From Cydia pomonella (lineage: Eukaryota; Arthropoda; Insecta; Lepidoptera; Tortricidae): a stretch of 64,000 bases of DNA. Shown piece by piece: positions 10,108 through 22,640 of the stretch. The DNA lies in NCBI RefSeq assembly GCF_033807575.1, contig NC_084704.1, forward strand, positions 7,711,056-7,775,055, given 5' to 3'. Position numbers and translations under genes: made by a program. Numbering within the stretch: the first letter of the stretch is position 1; each line of letters begins with the position of its first letter. The notes beneath the pieces were generated by a model, which saw only the letters and a list, made by a program, of their open reading frames with translations, was not told where the DNA came from and ran no database searches.

Positions 10108-10434
10108 TCTTCTTCCTCGCGTTGTCCCGGCATTTTGCCACGGCTCATGGGAGCCTGGGGTCCGCTTGACAACTAATCCCAAGATTTGGCGTAGGCACTA
10201 CTTTTTACGAAAGCGACTGCCATCTGACCTTCCAACCCAGAGGGTAAACTAGGCCTTGTTAGGATTAGTCCGGTTTCCTCATGGTGTTTTCCTTTACCGA
10301 AAAGCGACTGATAAATATCAAGTGATATTTCGATTATTTCGTATATTAGTTCCGAAAAACTCATTGGTACGAGCCGGGGTTTGAACCCGCGACCTCCTAA
10401 TTGAAAGTCGCACGCTCTTACCGCTAGGCCACCA
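10108..10434 (-). mobile_element. Full-length tRNA-derived SINE with 13-bp target duplication
   Basis: On the minus strand the element starts with TGGTGGCCTAGCGG (A box) and has the B box GGGTTCAAACCCC near 10375-10387, i.e. a tRNA-like head, then a 250-bp body, and ends in a GAGGAAGAAGAA tail. It is flanked by the perfect 13-bp repeat GCGCTGTGGATCT at 10095-10107 and 10435-10447, which is expected for target-primed insertion. A 5'-truncated sister copy lies at 61515-61709. The tRNA-like head is a pol III promoter, not a functional tRNA. Confidence 0.85.
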
Positions 10435-10576
10435 GCGCTGTGGATCTGAAGGTTTTTTTTGAATTCAATATATTAGGCCGCAGTTCTGATTACTTTCAAA
10501 ATATATGATTTTTATACAATGTTGTGACACATCTGGAAAATGACTTGCGTCTGGTAAGCTGGTAGTCCTAACGCCC

Positions 10577-10738
10577 TTAGATGAGCAAAATAGTATTTTA
10601 TACAATCGTAATATAATAGAGAGCTTTACAGTGGAGTACCATGCTTAGGAAGCTTGCTGAGTTGCCTAAGTAAGAAACGAGCTTGAAAAGCTTGATTATA
10701 TCACTATTGTATACAATACTTTTCTACGAGTCATCTAA
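10577..10738. mobile_element. MITE with TTAGATGA termini
   Basis: Left end TTAGATGAGCAAAATAGTAT and right end complementary (ATACTTTTCTACGAGTCATC then TAA). The inverted ends extend about 40 bp with mismatches, including a shared TATACAAT block. 162 bp, no coding capacity. Superfamily not determined. Confidence 0.6.
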
Positions 10739-11492
10739 AATAATGTTTTTTTTACTATAAAAAAGTAAGTAACTCAGCAGACAAAAATGTAGTACAAAAG
10801 ACATAAACGAGCGACAATTTAATCCCGCCCCGCGCCCGTTTAGTTTAGTAAGTCTTTTCTATGGGAGCGTGGCGGCCCGTCATTGGTAATTTTTTATTAT
10901 AGTTGACTACAGCGTATCGATGAATTTGAATATTATATTTAAGTAGGTAATAATAGTATACGAAATCTTAATACAACCATTACAGTCGACGAGTAGAAAA
11001 ATCTTTACTATACATTCATAAATATTAAACAGAGCAGGTTATTGTAAAATTGTATGGCAAGCCTCAGAATCAGGTTCTAAACTTTTGTCATCATTTAGCA
11101 CACGCCTGCGATAGATCTGCCATCTTTATTCCACCCGCGTAGACAGCTCTAATTACAGCCACATCTTTACTATCGGCTGCTGACTATTTATAAAAACATC
11201 CACTGGAATCTAAGGGATAAATCGTAACTAATGAGTAAGAACGGTTTAGAATTCCATTCGGTTTCTTAGAACTGTCTGTTGAGTTTATAACCTCGTATCG
11301 GCAGGTGAAGTTGTCGGGAGTGTGTTGTATTTGCTATTTAGGGGTTGAATGTATCTAAGCTCGTATTTACATAATAGATATAATAATAAATTATTTATTT
11401 ATGACCTCCGAGTATCATTGTCGTTGTAAAATATATAGTCTTATCCAAGTGTTATATATATATTAGCGATACATAACTACAGAGGTATTACT
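10739..11492. other. Unrecognised AT-rich stretch
   Basis: No gene, RNA or repeat was recognised. Confidence 0.35.
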
Positions 11493-11691
11493 ATTAACCT
11501 TTTGAACGCCAAGAACACCTAAAGGGGTCGTATTAGTCATGCCCATGGCGCCAAGGACAACTTTAGGTAAGTATTATGTCAAAGTAACCTTCACACTTTC
11601 TCGTAAGGTTTACATTAGCTCCCTTGCCCCGGGGAATTTGGCTTTTCAGTGATGTTTGTGTTTATGATATAAAGCGTTCAAAGGTTTAATA
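11493..11691. mobile_element. MITE with AACCTTTTGAACGC termini
   Basis: ATTAACCTTTTGAACGC at the left is matched in inverted orientation by GCGTTCAAAGGTTTAAT at the right. The 199-bp element has no coding capacity. The first and last bases include AT-rich flank, so exact borders and the target duplication are uncertain. Confidence 0.55.
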
Positions 11692-11920
11692 AGTAGCTTA
11701 AATCTAAAAATCGGCCATTGAGGCATTGTACCAAGGATGATGTTGGCATTTCCTCGTTCTATCGCAATGCTGCATACGTTGTGCGCGCCAGCTCTTCGGT
11801 CACCAGTTACGTCAACCACCAGACGCTTCGCGATTTCTGCAAATTCTGTATGGAATAACTATGGATTTTTTATGTAATGCAATGTCAAAATAAGTATGGA
11901 ATTTTTTCCAAAATTGACAC

Positions 11921-12115
11921 CAGTACCCCTAGTGTAAATATTTTCGACAGCGAAACGTGACGTACGCGTTTGCGTTAAGTGTCATTTTGTATGAGATTTT
12001 TGACTTTCCAAAACGTCCCGCTTGGCGCGCTGTTCATAAACCCATACAAAATGAGACTTAACGCAAACGCGTACGTCACGTTTCGTTATCGACTAAATTT
12101 ACACTAGGGGTACTG
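11921..12115. mobile_element. Long-TIR MITE, copy 1 (195 bp)
   Basis: Terminal inverted repeats of about 80 bp: CAGTACCCCTAGTGTAAAT inward through GTTTGCGTTAAGTGTCATTT at the left, with the complement at the right ending TACACTAGGGGTACTG. The centre is the unpaired CCAAAACGTCCCGCTTGGCG. A second copy of exactly the same length lies at 23675-23869. No target duplication is obvious. Non-coding. Confidence 0.8.
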
Positions 12116-12789
12116 ATTTGTAACTAGATACACGTATTAGTTTCTATATAGTTGTCTATTAATGGAATCGCACACCTGGTTTAACAAAGTAGCGATGTGT
12201 ATTTTTATCTACTATTTAATAAATAATCACAACCCACCTAGGACTTGAAGTTTGGTATACCAAGTCAGAAGTTTTAGCTAGCTGACTTTTGGACTCAAAA
12301 CGTCAGCTATTATTTCCTCTTAAGCCTACCCACTTAATAGACGTAAAGTGATTGCACACACAAAAGCGCTGGTACACCTTATCACTGTGCTCATTAGCGC
12401 CATATAGGTAATTATCACTAATCGTCTTCCTCCTATTCCTTATGGTAATAGCTCGACTCTTGCGGCCATTTCTTCACACCTATTTTGGAAGAGCGAGAAG
12501 AAAAGATACAAGCAGATAAGAAACACCTGATCAGAATACCCACGATTTGTCATCGTCCTGCTTTCACTCATATCGACCGAAACGAGGGAATTACATATGT
12601 TTAACTGGTTTTAAAATGTGGTCTTGGTCATTATCTGCGGAGCATACACAATTAAAACTCGAGGCGCCTCAGGAAGTCTTTAGTTTTGACTGACAACCGG
12701 ATTTGGAGAATGATAAAGCGTATCGAAGTTGCGTAATCTATTTTATATGCATAATTATAAATGAAAGTCTCACGCTCATCATGTCTGTG

Positions 12790-12985
12790 TTAGCTTAATA
12801 ATGAGTAAAAAAAACACGGGTTCCATTACTTTGTTTCCTCTTAAGAGTATAGTGGATGACCGTTTCTCAATACAAACGTAGTCCCCATTTTCTTCGATGT
12901 TTTCCTTCACCAATGAGAATCTGGTAAATATGAAATGATTATTCCGTAAATAAGTTCCGAGAAATTCATTTGGAATTAGAACCGT
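12790..12985 (-). repeat. Composite of a foldback end and a SINE fragment
   Basis: 12826-12895 contains TTTCCTCTTAAGAG and ACAAACGTAGTCCCCATTTT, shared with 31028-31315. It is followed directly by ATGTTTTCCTTCACC and AAATAAGTTCCGAGAAATTC, the pattern of the SINE body seen at 10295-10365 and 22960-23035. The two fragments are fused or one inserted in the other. Confidence 0.45.
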
Positions 12986-14759
12986 GACTTTGGCGGGAAA
13001 AATTGTAAACATATTAGTCAAAGTTAAATACGGACCCGTAGCGAATCGCTAGTAGTTTTAATTTTTGCACACTTTCATCGCGTGTCAACGGGCGATTAGT
13101 CTCAGTTTTACATCCTAGATTGTGGTAGTAACGAGTGGTTGTTCGCGGGAGGCGATTAGCGTGTGTTCTGACACATTACCGTGCGTGGCACGTCCACGCA
13201 GTCGTAAAACTGTTGCGTAATCTCATATGCCTTGAGGGCAGAGACCATGCTAAATTAGTTCCGCCGTATACAAATTATTTAGTTAGAGACGTCAACATTA
13301 AGTTAGGTACCTACTTAGTGGTGTATTTGCATTGTTCATTTTTTGCGAAAATACCTAGTCGAATACTGACTTAGGTAAGCCTCTTGAGGCTCAGTTTCAT
13401 AAATATAGTACATAGGTTGAGACTCTACTGTACCTACATAATTTATCTGACTAAGATGAAAACACTGGGTGGGCTCCAGAAGGTTATTAAAGTGATTTAA
13501 AAAAAGAAATGTAGGTTTAATAAATCAGGCAAGTTTAAAAAAGTTCATTCAACTTCATCTATGATACGTAACGGCAAAATGCCTGGCAAAATTCAAAGGC
13601 TGGCATTGCAAGAGATACACTAAAGGCAAATTAAGAATGGACCCATTTGACTTGATACAATGACAATATGATAGAAAGCTAATTGCACTTACGCTAACCA
13701 CGTCACAACCTGTCATTGTGACGTGTCGAATAGGCCACCTGAATGATCGTTGGAATCTTTATGAACTTGTTCAGAAAAGTTGTATGTTAGTAAACAAAAT
13801 GTGTGTAGGCTCAGTGCCACAGATATAATCTATGATACGAGCATATGCAATGATGGTAGTCGCGATAAACGTTTTGATAGAAAATCGATTAGCGGCATGT
13901 CATTAAAAAGCTTGCGACAGTGGACCACTTCATCACGGTTCGTTACCCTTGTCTATTTCGGACACAAACGACATCAATGACAACTTTGTCAACCACAACT
14001 AATAAGATTAGTTTTTTCTAATTGACATCTTCCTGCGGCCACTTCCGCGTCACATCAGGACGGGTCGAGTTGCTGGTCAATCCTGCGCAAGTGCGCAATT
14101 AGAGGGGTTTTTGCCGAGCAGGTTTACTGTTAGCGAGTCCAGGGCGAGCCTTACAAGGAGACCAGACCCGGCCTACAAGAATGCGTCAATAATGTACCGC
14201 GCCGCCCGATGCTCGGTCAACTTAGTGGCTACTTTCTAGTTCTACTAGTAAGCCCGTTCCGTCTCCATTGATGGCCGTACTTGTTTTATTAGGCAAATTC
14301 TACTTTATGTAATTCGACCGAGAAAGTCTAGCTATTATTGACGGACAAATAAGCTGAGTGACCAAGATTATGTAAATGATGTTTTATTTGATCTGCTAAC
14401 ACGGCTTGTTAACACGCTAACATGCGATGGCCTGCTGGGCGCGGTCTGAGATTCCTTAGACGGTTAAATCTTTCGTGTGGATGTGAGGTACTGTGTAGAG
14501 ATCTAATTGACGTTACGGCACCTGTATGTCAGAATACGGTTATACGCTTAGACATTTCATTCAAAATCAACGATATATTTCAGAAATTGGGTCCATAGCA
14601 CATTACCAAATTGACAATACCAAAATCCAGACTGAATTAATCTATGTAGAGCTGCAGCAGACAATACTATAAGGAAAATGTAAAAAAGATCCATTTACTT
14701 AAGTTTTCAAAGTTATCTTACAACTACTTGCTTTTGTTTTTCAACATTACATATGAAGG
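12986..14759. other. Unrecognised stretch
   Basis: No convincing gene or element. Short open frames at 13135-13374 and 13780-13980 have no domain and no supporting context. Confidence 0.35.
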
Positions 14760-14764
14760 TAGGT

Positions 14765-14975
14765 AATAGTTATTTATACAACAAGAGAGCAAAGTTTGAT
14801 ATTTTTTCGAGTGCTTATTTTGAGTCCCGTGCAAGCGAAAGATTCTATAATAGATTCACGAGTGTAGCGAGTGAATCTAATTTAGAATCTTGAGCGTAGT
14901 AAGGGACTCAAAAGCGCACGAGATGGAAATAACTTTGATCTCGTGTAGTACACAAAATTTTTCACGTCAGTCAGC
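14765..14975. mobile_element. Foldback MITE of the 'GAGCAAAGTT' family, short copy A
   Basis: TAGTTATTT then ACAAGAGAGCAAAGTT at the left; the right half has AACTTTGATCTCGTGT. The inner arms GAGTCCCGTGCAAGCGAAAG ... and TTGAGCGTAGTAAGGGACTC fold onto each other, with a centre CACGAGTGTAGCGAGTG. Related copies are at 15635-15815, 16185-16521, 35473-35887 and 48449-48872. Confidence 0.6.
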
Positions 14976-15634
14976 CATCAGAAAATACAACCTGAAAAAA
15001 TGTAATCCAGACAAACGGATAATTACCGCAATAAAACAAAACAAAAGAAATTTCAATAAAATAATACGAAAATAATGAATTAACGAACATCAATTGACAG
15101 TTCAATCGACAACTTTTTTTTGTAAAAAAAACTTTGTAAGTTACGGTCCGAATTGCGGATACTACTATTTGTCAACTATAGTAGAGATCGTTAAAAGTAG
15201 TTAAGTAGAATTATTTACTGCGTAACAATTGCGTAAATTTGTGTAACTTTATTGTTTTGATTGTATAATACGTAAAATATGGTGTTTTTATTAAATTTTA
15301 AACTTTTATTTCATTAAATAATTATTACGAATGAAGACTCGTAGGGTGTTTTGGAACGATGCGGTCTGACTTATCTCGGGGGTATATTATAAACCTATTA
15401 TATATCGTTGAATTACGTATGCACTTTTTTTGTCTCTTTCTTTTTGCTATTGACTTGAAAGGGACAAAGACAATAGAATCCAAATATTTCGAACTTGTAT
15501 TAGGCCCCGCACATTGAAATGACATTCGAATCTAAAGGTCACTTGAATGTAATTTTGTCTCACTCAGTGAGCAAAATGCGATTTTGCTCACTGTTTTTAA
15601 GCAGCTAATTACCCTTGTTCGAGCTGCTGACGTG

Positions 15635-15970
15635 AAATAGTTATTTGTGCAACAAGAGAGGAAAGTTGTTTTTTTTTTTGCGAGTGTTGATTTTCTCTCT
15701 TCACTCGCTTCGCTCGTGATTCAATTATAAAATCTTTCGCTTACTCGGGACTCAAGAACACGAGATGTAAAATAACTTTGCTCTCGTGTGACACATACAA
15801 CTTTTCACCTCAGTAGTGAGAACATATTAACGGTAAAAAAAACTCAACATGAAGTAAAGTTAATCACATTTATTTAAATTTATGAATGAAAGGCATCATC
15901 ATTATGACGAAAGCTTGTCTCACTCCCTGGAGTGACGAAAGTAGGCTTGTTCGAGCTGCTGAGGTGAAAA
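15635..15970. mobile_element. Foldback MITE of the 'GAGCAAAGTT' family, copy B with flank
   Basis: GTGAAATAGTTATTTGTGCA and ACAAGAGAGGAAAGTTG at the left; TAACTTTGCTCTCGTGT and CTTTTCACCTCAG near 15775-15810. A further inverted match CTGAGGTGAAAA is found at 15959-15970, and GAGCTGCTGACGTGAAATAG occurs at 15620-15639, so several inverted modules follow each other here. Confidence 0.5.
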
Positions 15971-16184
15971 TCTATAATTCTATCTTTGATAGTCAAAAAG
16001 GTTTGACAGATGTAAATATGATTTTGTTTAATAAGTGGCGCCTTTGGGTTCTGTAGCATTCTGCCCCGCTGCATTCTCTTTTCCAATAATATCCAGCTCT
16101 TTGTAGATTGCATATAGCGTCATAGCAAATGCCGCTGTACGCACTTACGCAGCGGAAGGCTTAAACCGAAGACCAAGTAATAGT

Positions 16185-16521
16185 TGTTTTACAAGGGAGC
16201 CGACTTGTTGTTTAACCCCTGGTGCTAAATGTTAATACTCGAGCAAGCGAAAGTTACCAAAATTCGAAAAATGGAATCTTGAGCGTTGCAAGAAAAATAC
16301 GAACAGTAAAACATTACAAATCAAATCCAAATGAACTTTATTAAATATTTGTCATTCAAAAACAAAACAGTTAAAAGTCAATTGTACCAGCCAACATGAG
16401 GAAACAGCTCAAAATATGTATCAAATTACTTCGCGAATCTTAATTGTGGATGAAATGCAAGTTTCTCATCAGGTTTTGAAAAATAAATAAAACCTTCACG
16501 AGCTGGTGTGGTGAAAATAAA
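16185..16521 (-). mobile_element. Foldback MITE of the 'GAGCAAAGTT' family, long copy C (reverse)
   Basis: Read in reverse, it matches 35473-35887: TAGTTGTTTTACAAGGGAGC at one end, CTCGAGCAAGCGAAAG and TGGAATCTTGAGCGTTGC inside, ATCAAATCCAAATGAAC further in, and GCTGGTGTGGTGAAAAT at the other end. It has internal deletions around the central palindrome. Confidence 0.55.
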
Positions 16522-17550
16522 TTGACCGCTGCCTGCGCCTGCGTCGGTCACGTATGAATGATGCGCGTGCGCCTGTTGCCGGACGCAGCCCATTAGGGCG
16601 CTACTGAGTGTATCTACCTACTTTCTTAAATTACATGGGCTAGTTGATTGATACAGATAATTTTTTATTGACATTTTTATCCTGGTACTTAAAACCACTG
16701 TCACCATTATAGTTTTACTATTAACATTTTATATTTTATTAATGTCAGCTATATACACTCACCAATCAAAGTTCCAAACATAACCAATTAATAATGTTAA
16801 CTCGCGTTGACCTCCTGTAATACTGCATCTTTTAGCTATTGTTATTATACTAACTTAGTCGCCTCCCAGCTGCGCCATGTACCTAAACGTTGAATACCTA
16901 CCTAAAAAAATCCAAATTATTTTAAAGTTCATACCTAATCATTTAACGTATTTGACGCCAATGTTATATAGAGCTGAAATATATTTTAACATTAGGTATA
17001 CTGGTTTGGCAGATATTATCATAATTTTAATGGCGATAGAAGTCGGTAGAACTTCCCTGGTGCGGCGAAATGTCGATTGTCCTTATATGAAATGCGGTAA
17101 GGGCACCCTCGTATTGGAAAAGCGTTTGCTGCCTAGGACTTTGCTTTTTATTCGGCCCGACGCCACTTTGATTGGATGGCTGTTCTAGAAAATAATGATT
17201 TATTCTGCACGTGCCTTTTTAAAGGTATTCGAGAAAGAAATATGGCCGGACAAGCGGCGAACTTGATACTGAAAAGCTGTTGTTGTAGATGTCTTTTAAA
17301 GTTGGTATTAATAAATAGCTGCCCAGATGGTTATGGCTATATTGCTAACAATGAAATCAATATTTGCTGGGTTAGGAGCATTTCTTTAAATAATTTGATT
17401 GCTTAAAATATATTAAGCAATGCAATATGGCACAAGTGGTTAGCCAGCTTTCGCAAAATTTATTTGTGCTTGAGCTACTCTGTTTTCCCTCAACAGCTCC
17501 CTAGGTGTCCCTAGGTCATATATTATTATATTATAGTATTTATTTGACTA
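16522..17550. other. Unrecognised stretch with two overlapping open frames
   Basis: Plus-strand frames of 103 and 76 codons (16877-17188, 17176-17406) overlap by 13 bp. They have no recognisable domain, signal peptide or homology that I can name, and the codon use is as AT-rich as the surroundings. I do not call them genes. Confidence 0.35.
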
Positions 17551-17554
17551 TAAC

Positions 17555-17625
17555 CCAAGCTCTCTCGCGCATGAGAAGAGGCCTGTGCCCAGCAGTAGGA
17601 TGTGTATGGAAGTATAGTATATGCT
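17555..17625 (+). repeat. Short LINE/SINE 3' fragment
   Basis: CTCTCGCGCATGAGAAGAGG and CCTGTGCCCAGCAGTAGGAT match, in opposite orientation, the start of the repeat at 22835-22905. This is a fragment of a repeat common in moth DNA. Confidence 0.45.
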
Positions 17626-18317
17626 GAATGATTATTATAGATATGTTATTTAATTATTTTACTTAACTGTAATTGTTGTTAACAGATGTTCATGCTTCAT
17701 GAATATTCCTACTTCAGGAAAAATAACAATCAAACCTAGACAGTTAAATAGTGGTATGGTACATTTTCCTGCATTAAAATTATGCGATTAACATTATTCT
17801 GCTGTCTCAAATTAACTGGAAAATCTTTTTCATGTAAAATGAACACGATTTTCCATAGTTCACACCAGTCGACGAGCATATGCGCGCAGTTGATAGAAAG
17901 GTGTAGCTTTCCATGTTGCGTGGCGTCAATTAACTAGGCAAACTGGACTTAATATGCGGAATGGGAGCATTTCGAGCAATATGGGAAATTAAGCTGCAGA
18001 GGCAGTTCCTGCCGCGCCTGGTTACGGACCTGCACTAACGTAAAACGAATATACTCTCGGAGTTTTAGATTCAATGTTACACTTCAACTGTGTCCACCGT
18101 GAGACACTAGGCACAAAAGAATAAAAACAAAACAGTTTTCTGGTAATTGGTTCAAATAAACCGCATTTGTGTTAAAATTAGTTAACATCTAAAATTGAAC
18201 TCCATTCCTTCTCGTATTATAAAAAAAAACATAAAATGTTAAATCTGCGCACTCTTTTAATAATTTTATTGATGCGTAAAGTTACTATAGTCACCTGAAA
18301 TAATTTCTTAAACAACG

Positions 18318-18383
18318 AAGGCCGCAAAAATATCTGGCACAATCTTATAGAGCCATAAGAGCGTGTCACATTTTTGCGGCCTT
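18318..18383. mobile_element. Miniature foldback element, 66 bp
   Basis: AAGGCCGCAAAAAT and its complement ATTTTTGCGGCCTT form perfect 14-bp ends. The interior (ATCTTATAG|AGCCATAAGAG) continues the fold with few mismatches, so nearly the whole element is one hairpin. Confidence 0.65.
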
Positions 18384-19979
18384 TGAAGAGTCACATAAGT
18401 AAATCAGTATTATTGCAAGTGACTGTACATAGTGCATAGGTAACAAGTAATTATTTACACAACTTTAGGTATACGTGCTAAGGTAAATGTATAAACTCGT
18501 GCAACATAAAAGTAAAAGTAACCTTAGAAAAGATTTCCCTTACTTAACCTTTTAAAAATCACCCAGTTCAGACCCCTTCTGAAATGGCTAGGTGTGGATT
18601 GCCTCCGTAAGCGGCTTAGACCTCTGGCCTTTTAACGACCAGTTTCCATGTCTGGCCAACATTAGACCACATAGCTGTGCCATGTCTAATTGTATTTTGC
18701 AGTCTAATTAGCAAACCGCGTTTGAACTAAGAGTCAAATTATTGTTCTTGAGATGTAAAATTTAATGAGGAAGAAAGTGTTATGCGATATTAGGGTTTTC
18801 TTAATACAATTGAGTGTGTTGTATGCTGCTAAAGATTCATTGATTGTGTAAGATGTTATAGATCGTGTCATTCACGACGACTTGTGCCTTGACTCGTAAT
18901 ATCATGTTATTAAAGGTTAGATTTGACAAATCTGCGCGTCATCGTTGATGACACGAACTATTTAAAGTCTAATTTCGTTCTTCAAATTTGGCAGCTATAC
19001 GAGTTGACGCTGTACATTTAGAATAATTAAGAATCATTTATTTATACATATATTATGCATTACAGGTAAAATGAATACAGATGTTATAAACAATTTTTGT
19101 TTTCTGTAACATGTCTTGCGACGTACAATAATTATGGTTACCTAGCGCAGGCAATATTATTAGAAATATTTTACATTTTCACTTTATTTTATAATATTCC
19201 ATAAGTTTTACTTAATAGTAATAATAATTAATAGGTAATTCAATAAGTCAATCAATAATTTGTCAAAGTATCCATCATAAATTCGTCTATATTGTAGTAA
19301 TAACATTTCGTTTTTAATATATTGTTTAACCTTATCTTAAACGTCGACAGCTGTTATTTAAACAATTTAGGGGCCATTATGTAGATGGTATTTGTATAAA
19401 AGTTTGTTTTTGAAATACAATTTCCTGGAGGAAGAATTTTTAGAGTATTTTTAGCCGGGCGAGGATGAATATTTACATGTAGAGTGAATCGGGCCATTTA
19501 CAAATACACATGCTTCATAAATATACGTCGGGTGAAGTGTTCACAGGCCTAATTTCTTAGACATTACCATACATTATGGTTGTAACTTTGGTTTTCCAAA
19601 ACTGACATTTGACAATCCATTCTTGGGCATGGTCTTGCCAAAGTGCCTGTCATTATTGGCTGTCATATTTGTGTACTTTGCTTACCTGTACATCTATAAT
19701 TTACTGTAATTTTGGAAATAATATTTGAATAGCCGAGTTATCGGTAAGTAGCGCCATATTTTTGGACAGTCAGCATGATAAATATGTCTTTTACAGATAC
19801 CTCTGTGTGTCTTTATTTGTGCAGTTTACTTACCTTTACATAGTTTACATATACAATGTAATAATAAAATTGTAATTATTATTATAATTGTACATTACTG
19901 TAATTTTAATCGAATTATCAGCTGCCAAAAATAGTCAATTAATTTAACTCCTCATGTAAATAATTATGTAAATATTTCT
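18384..19979. other. Unrecognised AT-rich stretch
   Basis: No gene or recognisable element. An AT-rich inverted segment near 19855-19905 (GTAATAATAAAATTGTAATT / AATTGTACATTAC) is the only structure noticed. Confidence 0.3.
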
Positions 19980-20094
19980 ACGCCGATGCATGCCGGCAGA
20001 ATATGCTGACCTAATACCTCCTACTAACCAACAGTGTATGTACCATATTCCTGGAAATAAAGTATTGAATTGAATTGAATTGAACATAGTTCAG
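19980..20094 (+). mobile_element. LINE 3' terminus with tandem tail
   Basis: The segment ends with GAAATAAAGTATTGAATTGA and a TTGAA tandem tail, the usual 3' end of CR1/Jockey-type insect LINEs whose tails are short tandem repeats rather than poly(A). The coding region is missing, so the 5' border is a guess. Confidence 0.45.
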
Positions 20095-20164
20095 GCAACT
20101 AGTTCAACTACGCATACGTAGCATACAGATCCGTACATTACTGGGTACTTAGACTTACACTACT

Positions 20165-20298
20165 TAGCCAACGTGCCAATCGTTAACGCTCCATAGCGTA
20201 GCGTAGTCATCTCTCTCTATCACTCTTCCATATTAGTGCGACAGTGCCAGAGCGTTTCGTCCGCTACGGAACGTTATCTACGTAGGAAACGTTGGCTA
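20165..20298. mobile_element. MITE with TAGCCAACGT termini
   Basis: TAGCCAACGT at 20165-20174 is repeated inverted as ACGTTGGCTA at 20289-20298. Inside are CATCTCTCTCTATCACTCTT and inverted AACGCTC/GAGCGTT pairs. 134 bp, non-coding. Part of the interior (TCTCTATCAC / GTGATAGAGAG) recurs at about 49400-49435. Confidence 0.55.
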
Positions 20299-22465
20299 GT
20301 AGCTATGCACCCTGGTCTTCTCCAAAGGAACGATAACTGCGATGGAAGTCATTCATTTATTCATTAGACAGAGTGAATGTTAGGTTTGTTAAGCAACTAG
20401 ACACTACACAGCTAATCCTAAAGATTTCACTTTCACGAATATTATAAACAGAAACCGCACATTTGAAAAGGCGTTAAAATTAAAACGTAGCCCCCAGTCA
20501 TGCGTGGTTGGTTGCACATTACTTAAGTGAAGATCTTTCCTAATCTTAATGAGCTGCTATTTATTACTTTCTAGTCGTGGGAAGCCTAGAAGCTTTAGTT
20601 GATTAGTCTTTGGCCAAATTTGCTCTCATTCGTGAGAAAACCTCATTTATAATGCAGCCCAAAATATTTTTTCTCTTAGCTCTCGCCTAATAACTTGCTT
20701 AATTTGGGTAAAGACTGTAATGAAGAATATTTAGGAAATAATTACTAGTCTTGAAAATAACGGATATACATTTCATGCGAGACAAAAGTAGAGGAAATTA
20801 TAGGCTCACAACAAAGTCTTCTATGGACTCTAATATATAATAATTTTATGAACTCTACCGAGTGCTTTGCTAATCTTTAAGAAATCTTGTATAGATGAAC
20901 TGTCTGATCAAATATTGCCCTAGATAGGCATATGATCTACTTAGATACGAGAAACTATGATGAACAAAATTAATGCATTACTAGATGAGGTGTAGACAAT
21001 ATAATTGTTCAGTGTAAATTGTCTACTAACGCAGTTCGGTAAACAAAACCCAAAAATCATTTGTCCCTTTCTCTCTTTAGTTTTAAGACACAAGAGTGCA
21101 AGAGACTATTTCGATAATGGAATTGCTCAGACGCAGACGCCGCGATTGATTTACGATCGCCAAATAGATACCTATTTAGTCGGCGCCATAAATTAAACAG
21201 CTATTTTACATATTTTATTTATGATGATTAATGAACGGATTAAGATGAATCTTTCAAAGAAAGTTGTAAATCTTTGGCACTATTCATTTGTTTAATAGTA
21301 TGCGGCTTGGAAAAATATCTTGTTTAAATATGATTTCTGTGAATAGTTCAGTATTACTACTACTACTATGTCGATTACTACATACGATATGTCGATGTGT
21401 ACTATGTCGATTTGTTGTCGAATGTTTTTTTTACGTTCAGAGTCCAAACCAATAGATCAATTATACTGCAAAAGACAAAACATTAAGCACGTAACTTAGG
21501 CACGTATCTTTAGTAACTAGATTTTAATAGTTACACGTAGCTCAGCACTAATACCTACTATTTAATTATTTAAGCGGATATTACTCTATCAGATGCAATA
21601 TCATTTCACACGTATTTCAATAATAAGTCAGCACGCACGTAGGTATACTAGGTACCTACCGTACTTCAGATTATCACAATATTACACCAATTAATCATAA
21701 CAATCGGATGTAATACAGAAACATTGTCACGCTCAGGCAAAGGAAACGAAAGCATAAATTATTATTCAATACAAAAGTACATTTAATAAGAAACAATTAC
21801 AAATTCAATCGTGTTTAATACGTATAAATAAGTATTAAATAAAAAAGTCCACCTATTTTAGCTACCGGCATTATCTTTTTGCTTTTATTGCGTTTTGAAG
21901 ACCGTAGCTCGAAACATCGGTAAGGGACTTTTATACACATACCACATACAACATGCCGTGCCGTGCAGGCCTGGCATATAATATTGTTTTGTACATAAAC
22001 CGGTGATGAGTTAGATTGGCACCTACAACTCACAAACTTACACTAAAAAAAACACTATCCTATACAAGAAACAAGTATAAAAATAATATAGACTATATTC
22101 ATTTACAAAAACAGATCTAAAAGTCAGTCGTATCTCATGGCTTGTTAAGGTCAACATATCGCTAAAAAACTTTATTGCTCGGCCCTTTGTTCTTGATTCT
22201 CGCACTTCCAGGCTCTATATACAAAATGGAGGCATAAAATATATAAAGTTACGGTGAATTGTCTCAATTACCTATTGATTATCACGCGGATGCATTGTTA
22301 TTGTACGTTTGCCCTGTACGGAAACGAAGTGGTACAGTCAATGATAAAAGTTCATACCAAACACGTTTTTATATTTATTTATAATACCTAGGTATAGGTA
22401 TCATAAATTTATGCTTTGAGGATTTGGATGTGGGTTGAAAACCATTAGAACTATTATACTACGTA
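20299..22465. other. Unrecognised AT-rich stretch
   Basis: No element recognised. A 72-codon minus-strand frame (21815-22033) has a cluster of cysteines (CRCQ...CQAC...CGMC) but no spacing of a known zinc-binding domain; it is not called. Confidence 0.3.
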
Positions 22466-22640
22466 TAGGACCGGTACACAGAACCAGTATTTTGGTGCTA
22501 AGGTTTGTTGTTGTTTTGACAACAAACAATAGAAGCGAAGCGTGAATCTGGCGACCCAGACGCGTAAGCGTAAGCGCCATGGATTTTACGGCGCTTACAA
22601 CGTTTTGGTCACACGGTACAAGTTAGGATTGCGACAATTT
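22466..22640 (+). repeat. Dispersed double-hairpin repeat, copy 1
   Basis: About 170 bp that match the reverse complement of 62717-62890: ACAGAACCAGTA, then TTGTTGTTTTGACAACAAAC, then GTAAGCGCCATGGATTTTAC followed by GGCGCTTAC, and GGTACAAGTT with GCGACAAT at the end. Each copy contains two hairpins, GTTTGTTGT/ACAACAAAC and GTAAGCGCC/GGCGCTTAC. The ends are not complementary, so this is not a standard TIR element; it may be a SINE-like or Helitron-like unit. Confidence 0.65.

Noticed and set aside
10370..10434. Functional tRNA gene on the minus strand
   Set aside because: It is the head of a SINE with tail and target duplication; not a free-standing tRNA.
14765..16521. CRISPR-like or tandem array from repeated palindromic words
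   Set aside because: The repeats are irregularly spaced members of one foldback MITE family in both orientations, in a eukaryotic context.
16877..17406. Two overlapping frames as a host gene
   Set aside because: No domain, no splice pattern, AT-rich codon use like the surroundings, and overlapping ends.
21815..22033. Cys-rich 72-codon minus-strand frame
   Set aside because: Cysteine spacing fits no known finger; no splice sites or conservation evidence.
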